DNA of 9,286 nucleotides from Hellea balneolensis (lineage in GTDB: Bacteria; Pseudomonadota; Alphaproteobacteria; Caulobacterales; Maricaulaceae): positions 1 to 9,286 of the forward strand of contig QIKS01000240.1 in the NCBI GenBank assembly GCA_003233025.1. The letters run 5' to 3'. The translations under genes were made by a program, and so were the position numbers. Below, in pieces: positions 6,035-9,286 of the stretch (position 1 is the stretch's first letter; every line of letters begins with the position of its first letter). Below the pieces are notes generated by a model that saw only the letters and a list, made by a program, of their open reading frames with translations, was not told the origin of the DNA and did not search any database.

Positions 6035-7282
6035 ATGTCTGATATGAGCGCCAAAAACCGAAATTGGGTGCAGAAAAAAGATTATTTTTTTCTCATTTTG
6101 GTGCTGGTGCTTTTGCCGCTTATGGCCTTGGCGGGCGGTTTGGGGATTGCCGCGATTACCGCCATTGCCGGCGGGGCGGCTCTAATTGATAAAACACCCA
6201 AACACATAGGGGCGCAGCTTCGGCGCACCCCCTTTGCTATCTGGCTCATCTTTGCCTTGTTGCTTTGGGGGTTGGTCTCCAGCTTGTGGTCGCCTTATCA
6301 ACCGGGTGGGTTTCTCACCAATCCTGTCAAATTGCTGATCGGGTTTCTAGCCTTTATCGCGTGTGCGGCTATGATTAAACAACAGGCGGGTTTTGAGCAT
6401 AAAACCGCCTTTTGGCTGCTGATTATTGGCATGTTCGGGGCGGCCTTGGTGGTGCTTTATGAATTCGCGTCCGGTTACGTGGTAAGCTTGAGCGTTGATC
6501 CGCCCAAGCCCGGCAGGGACATTAATCTTAAACACGGCGATATCATTCAAAATTTGGGGCACGGGGTTACAGTGTTGTCGCTCATGCTTCCTGTGGTATT
6601 TGGCTTGCTCTGGCCACGGGGTATAAAATCCTGCCTGTGCGGTTTCGCATTTGCCGCTCTTATCATCGCTTGCGGATTTGTCAGCGGGGTTAGCGCGGCG
6701 CTGATGGCCAGTATTTGCGCGCTCGCTTTCATGGGGCTGGCTGCCTATTGGCCCCGGATTGTGCTGGCGGCGGGCATGGTGTTTGCGGCTTTGTCGTTAT
6801 TGCTCGCCCCTGTGCTTGGCTATATTGCCACAATCCTGTCTGATAAAACGAAAGCTTTGCTGCCGTTTTCATGGCATGAGCGGGTTGATAATTGGGCCTA
6901 TCTGTACGAAAAAGTTGGCGAACATCCTTTGACCGGCCACGGGTTTGACGCCGTGCGCACATTTAACGAGACCCAGACAATCCGCGGATTTGAAGGCCGG
7001 GCCATCATTTCTCTCCACCCCCATAATGCTGGTTTACACATCTGGGTTGAGCTGGGTTTTGTTGGCATTGCCATCGCCTGCGCTGCGTTGTTTTATGGAG
7101 GTCTATGGCTGTTAGCGCCGGGACGGTTGGGAAAAATGCAAATGATTGCCACAACTGGTCTTGTTGTTAGCGCCGCTATCATCTCAAGTTTAAGCTATGG
7201 TGTTTGGCAAGACTGGTGGTGGGCGAGCATAATTCTATCCGCAGGGCTAATTTTTCTGGTTAAAATGGATTTTGATAATTAA
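6035..7282 (+). CDS. O-antigen ligase-family integral membrane protein (WaaL/Wzy_C-like)
   Basis: This 415-aa polytopic protein has roughly 10-12 hydrophobic segments, for example about 17-50, 67-86, 98-113, 125-145, 175-193, 199-237, 241-265, 338-360, 368-388 and 394-410. Between the later helices is a large polar loop (about 266-337) with the pattern WHERVDNWAYLYEKVGEHPLTGHGF (280-304) followed by HPHNAGLHIWVELGFVG (328-344). This is the signature of the O-antigen ligase/polymerase (Wzy_C) family. Members join or polymerise lipid-linked glycans at the periplasmic face; whether this one is a ligase, a polymerase or another envelope glycan enzyme cannot be decided from sequence. The start at 6035 is 4 nt after the thrS stop with no strong Shine-Dalgarno sequence; a second in-frame ATG lies at 6044. 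Glycosyltransferase genes downstream support an envelope role. Confidence 0.85.
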   Translation: MSDMSAKNRNWVQKKDYFFLILVLVLLPLMALAGGLGIAAITAIAGGAALIDKTPKHIGAQLRRTPFAIWLIFALLLWGLVSSLWSPYQPGGFLTNPVKLLIGFLAFIACAAMIKQQAGFEHKTAFWLLIIGMFGAALVVLYEFASGYVVSLSVDPPKPGRDINLKHGDIIQNLGHGVTVLSLMLPVVFGLLWPRGIKSCLCGFAFAALIIACGFVSGVSAALMASICALAFMGLAAYWPRIVLAAGMVFAALSLLLAPVLGYIATILSDKTKALLPFSWHERVDNWAYLYEKVGEHPLTGHGFDAVRTFNETQTIRGFEGRAIISLHPHNAGLHIWVELGFVGIAIACAALFYGGLWLLAPGRLGKMQMIATTGLVVSAAIISSLSYGVWQDWWWASIILSAGLIFLVKMDFDN

Positions 7283-7289
7283 TGCTTTA

Positions 7290-7307
7290 CTTTTAAGCAC
7301 TTAAAAG
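7290..7307. repeat. AT-rich 18-bp dyad between the ligase and GT2 genes
   Basis: CTTTTAAG (7290-7297) and CTTAAAAG (7300-7307) are perfect inverted repeats separated by CA, in the 67-nt gap after the ligase stop. The 2-nt spacer and low G+C make it a poor terminator hairpin, so a protein-binding site is more plausible. TTTACT (7286-7291) and AATACT (7311-7316) flank it as weak -35/-10 candidates at 19-bp spacing, which might drive the GT2 gene. Support is modest. Confidence 0.35.
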
Positions 7308-7349
7308 ATTAATACTCAGGCATCAGGGGGTCGGAAAGACAAGTCGAAC

Positions 7350-8258
7350 ATGACAGCAAGAATTATTCCGCTTCCCGTAAGCTTCCCCAATAAACGTATC
7401 AGCGTCATTATGGTGTCCTATCACACAGGCGCGCCATTGCTCGAAGCCGTACAGGCGGTTCTGGCGGATCCTGATATTTTGGAACTGGTGCTGGTTGATA
7501 ATGGCAATACGGTTATGGCCCGCGAGAAATTATGGGCTTTTGCCCAAAATGAGCGGCGACTTAGGATTGCACAAGGCCAGGGCAATATCGGATTTAGCCG
7601 GGCATGTAATTATGGCGCGCGCCTGTCAAAAGGTGATTATTTGCTGTTTCTCAATCCCGATGCAGTGATCGATAAAGGAGCGGCCATGCGGCTTGCTGAT
7701 TGCGGCGAGCATTTAAATCGGCCTTGGATTGCGGGCGGGTTCTTACAAACCGTCAACGGCAGTGAGCAACGCGGTACACGGCGGGGTAAATTAACGCCAC
7801 TGAGCGCCATTGTCAGCTTCACGCCTTTGCATAAATTACCTGGCTTAAAGTCCATGCACCTTGTTGAGGCCGAGCCTTGCCCGTCCCGCCCCAAGCATAT
7901 TCCGGTTGTTAGCGGTGCGTGTTTGATGATGGACAGGCAAAGCTTTGATATTTTGGGCGGGTTTGACGAGCAGTATTTCTTGCATGTGGAAGATATCGAT
8001 ATTTGTACGCGGGCGCGCAAAGCCGGCGGCGATGTTTATTTTGTCCCTGGCGCCAAAGCCTTGCATTATGGCTCAACGTCCAATGAGCGCATTCAAAAGG
8101 TGGAATACGAGAAATTTAAGGGCTTTATTCGCTATTTCAGGAGTTATTCTTCGAAATGGTGGGCGCGGATTTTTCTTGTCTTGGCTGCACCTTTTATGTT
8201 TGCCGCCATTATGGGCCGGGCCTGGTGGATTGCTATTCGCGCCGTGTGGCGCGGTTAG
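7350..8258 (+). CDS. Glycosyltransferase family 2 protein (rhamnosyltransferase-like)
   Basis: This 302-aa inverting GT-A glycosyltransferase probably moves a sugar from a nucleotide donor onto an envelope glycan or lipid carrier at the cytoplasmic face of the membrane. The domain begins at ISVIMVSYHTG (17-27). It continues with VLVDNG (47-52, nucleotide-binding Asp), the GNIGFSRACNYGA stretch (78-90), LNPDA (101-105, the DxD-equivalent site of this subfamily), and GACLMMDR (189-196). GGFDEQYFLHVEDIDIC (203-219) carries the likely catalytic acidic residues. A C-terminal hydrophobic stretch (about 272-289) with a Trp/Arg-rich tail suggests membrane attachment. The ATG at 7350 is the first start codon in frame; its only ribosome-site candidate (GGAAAG, 7333-7338) is rather distant. 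Donor and acceptor cannot be named. Its TAG interlocks with the stop of the opposing gene. Confidence 0.88.
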   Translation: MTARIIPLPVSFPNKRISVIMVSYHTGAPLLEAVQAVLADPDILELVLVDNGNTVMAREKLWAFAQNERRLRIAQGQGNIGFSRACNYGARLSKGDYLLFLNPDAVIDKGAAMRLADCGEHLNRPWIAGGFLQTVNGSEQRGTRRGKLTPLSAIVSFTPLHKLPGLKSMHLVEAEPCPSRPKHIPVVSGACLMMDRQSFDILGGFDEQYFLHVEDIDICTRARKAGGDVYFVPGAKALHYGSTSNERIQKVEYEKFKGFIRYFRSYSSKWWARIFLVLAAPFMFAAIMGRAWWIAIRAVWRG

Positions 8259-9286
8259 GGCTCCGAGCTTTCCGGGCAAGCTTGTGTTTGCAAAATCTCC
8301 AAATTAACCGGGTCGCCCTTGGCGTAATTAACCCCTTGAGCCCTGCCCAGGCTTTGCGTGCAGATGTTTTGCGTCTCAAATAATTGGCTGAGCTGTGCTG
8401 CCAAAGCTTGCGTTTGTTCGCGGGCGTGGTCGAGGATAATCAGGTCGCCGTGGTTTGGTTTAAGGCTCGCCAGCCGCTCATCGGCTTTGCCCAGCAAGAT
8501 ATGACTGCCAAGCCGGTAGACAAGACTGGGTTCGGTAAATTGCGGCGAGAACAGCTGCGTTTTTGCGTTCAGCGGGGTTGTGATATTATGGCTGTGCAGC
8601 ACGATTTGGACTTGTCGGGCAATTTGCAAACTGCCCATTGAGGGCAGGATAAATTGATATGTGGGTATGGATACCAAAGCCCCGACGGCTAAAACGCTGA
8701 TAAAAGCTTTCTGCGCCCGGCCCCTCCACACCATCACGGCGCTAAATAAGGCCAGCAAAATGGCAATTGCCATGACGACAAAACTCCATGTTGGATAATT
8801 GCCGTAATAGGCTTGGGCAAATAAAATACCTGTCATGAGGGCGAGGCTAAACACTACAAAAATAACACTGCCTAGCCGTCGCAGGCGGGGGAATGCATCC
8901 AATTTGGATATGGCCAACACCCCCGCCCCGGCCATGAGGGCCAATGCCGGGTAAATCGGCAAGGGGTAATGGGGCAATTTGGTCGGGATGATCTCCAATA
9001 TCAGCCAAAAAGGTATGGCCCATGCCAGCAACAACCGAAAAGAACTGGCGAGGGGGGATGTTTTTTGTTTCTTGTGCGAGACGGCGCGTATGGCCAATGC
9101 CAAAGCCGGTAGCAAGAACAGGGAGGCTGGCCAGAAAAACAGCCAAATGGTCAGGGCATAATATCCGGGCGGGCCGCCGTGGCTTTCATGGCCGCCTTTA
9201 AGTTTAGGGCCAAGATCATCGCCGAGCGCTTCCCTAAAAAATGCCCCGCCGGTTTCGTGCCAGATCAGCACGCCCCAAGGCAAAAT
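8255..9286 (-). CDS. GT39/ArnT-like membrane glycosyltransferase, 5'-truncated
   Basis: The 343 visible residues are the C-terminal part of a polytopic GT39 (PMT/ArnT-like) enzyme. This family uses polyprenyl-phosphate sugars to glycosylate lipid A, other lipids or proteins on the periplasmic side. The frame stays open to the right window edge, so the N-terminus with the catalytic first loop is missing; the TTG near the edge is not a start. Visible family marks, counted from that TTG, are GGHESHGGPPGYY (30-42) at the membrane boundary and IPTKLPHYPLPIYPALAL (99-116). At least five hydrophobic helices lie between about 43 and 212, and a soluble C-terminal domain runs from about 213 to 342. It converges with the GT2 gene and overlaps it by 4 bp. 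Family is well supported; substrate is unknown. Confidence 0.85.
   Translation of the reverse strand: MLPWGVLIWHETGGAFFREALGDDLGPKLKGGHESHGGPPGYYALTIWLFFWPASLFLLPALALAIRAVSHKKQKTSPLASSFRLLLAWAIPFWLILEIIPTKLPHYPLPIYPALALMAGAGVLAISKLDAFPRLRRLGSVIFVVFSLALMTGILFAQAYYGNYPTWSFVVMAIAILLALFSAVMVWRGRAQKAFISVLAVGALVSIPTYQFILPSMGSLQIARQVQIVLHSHNITTPLNAKTQLFSPQFTEPSLVYRLGSHILLGKADERLASLKPNHGDLIILDHAREQTQALAAQLSQLFETQNICTQSLGRAQGVNYAKGDPVNLEILQTQACPESSEP

Noticed and set aside
8266..8285. AGCTT/AAGCT inverted repeat just after the GT2 stop as a terminator
   Set aside because: The stem is only 5 bp, has no T-run, and lies inside the coding sequence of the opposing gene.

Overview
This window is ordinary chromosomal DNA of moderate G+C content, most likely from an alphaproteobacterium. 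That placement is an inference from gene content and order: an S-adenosylhomocysteinase/SAM synthetase pair, and a NifU-like scaffold, yidD and thrS in tight succession. I cannot name a genus.

Left block (1-2322, + strand): the 3' part of ahcY, cut by the window edge, is followed 10 nt later by a complete metK. Together they recycle the methyl cycle: AhcY removes S-adenosylhomocysteine, and MetK makes S-adenosylmethionine from the regenerated methionine.

Intergenic block (2323-2736): these 414 nt hold no convincing gene but are unusually structured. In order they contain a probable metK terminator, a GC-rich REP-like hairpin, a diverged direct copy of the metK 3' tail including its T-run, and a perfect 76-bp palindrome with no spacer. 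A G-run cluster, a 14-bp perfect palindrome and a TTGACA -35-like box follow, just before gst. This is the part of the window most worth a second look.

Central block (2737-7282, + strand): a tightly packed apparent operon of a glutathione S-transferase-like protein, a NifU/IscU-like Fe-S scaffold, YidD, ThrS and an O-antigen ligase-family membrane protein. The first three genes overlap by stop/start tetranucleotides, and the other gaps are 8 and 4 nt.

Right block (7283-9286): a 67-nt gap with an AT-rich dyad precedes a family 2 glycosyltransferase on the + strand. It converges with a truncated GT39/ArnT-like membrane glycosyltransferase on the - strand, and their stop codons interlock in four bases. 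With the ligase-family protein, these suggest a cell-envelope polysaccharide or lipid-glycosylation locus at this end.

Every protein-coding gene belongs to a known family, and I see no phage, CRISPR, transposase or defence genes. The candidates for something undescribed are the non-coding palindromes and the duplicated metK tail.
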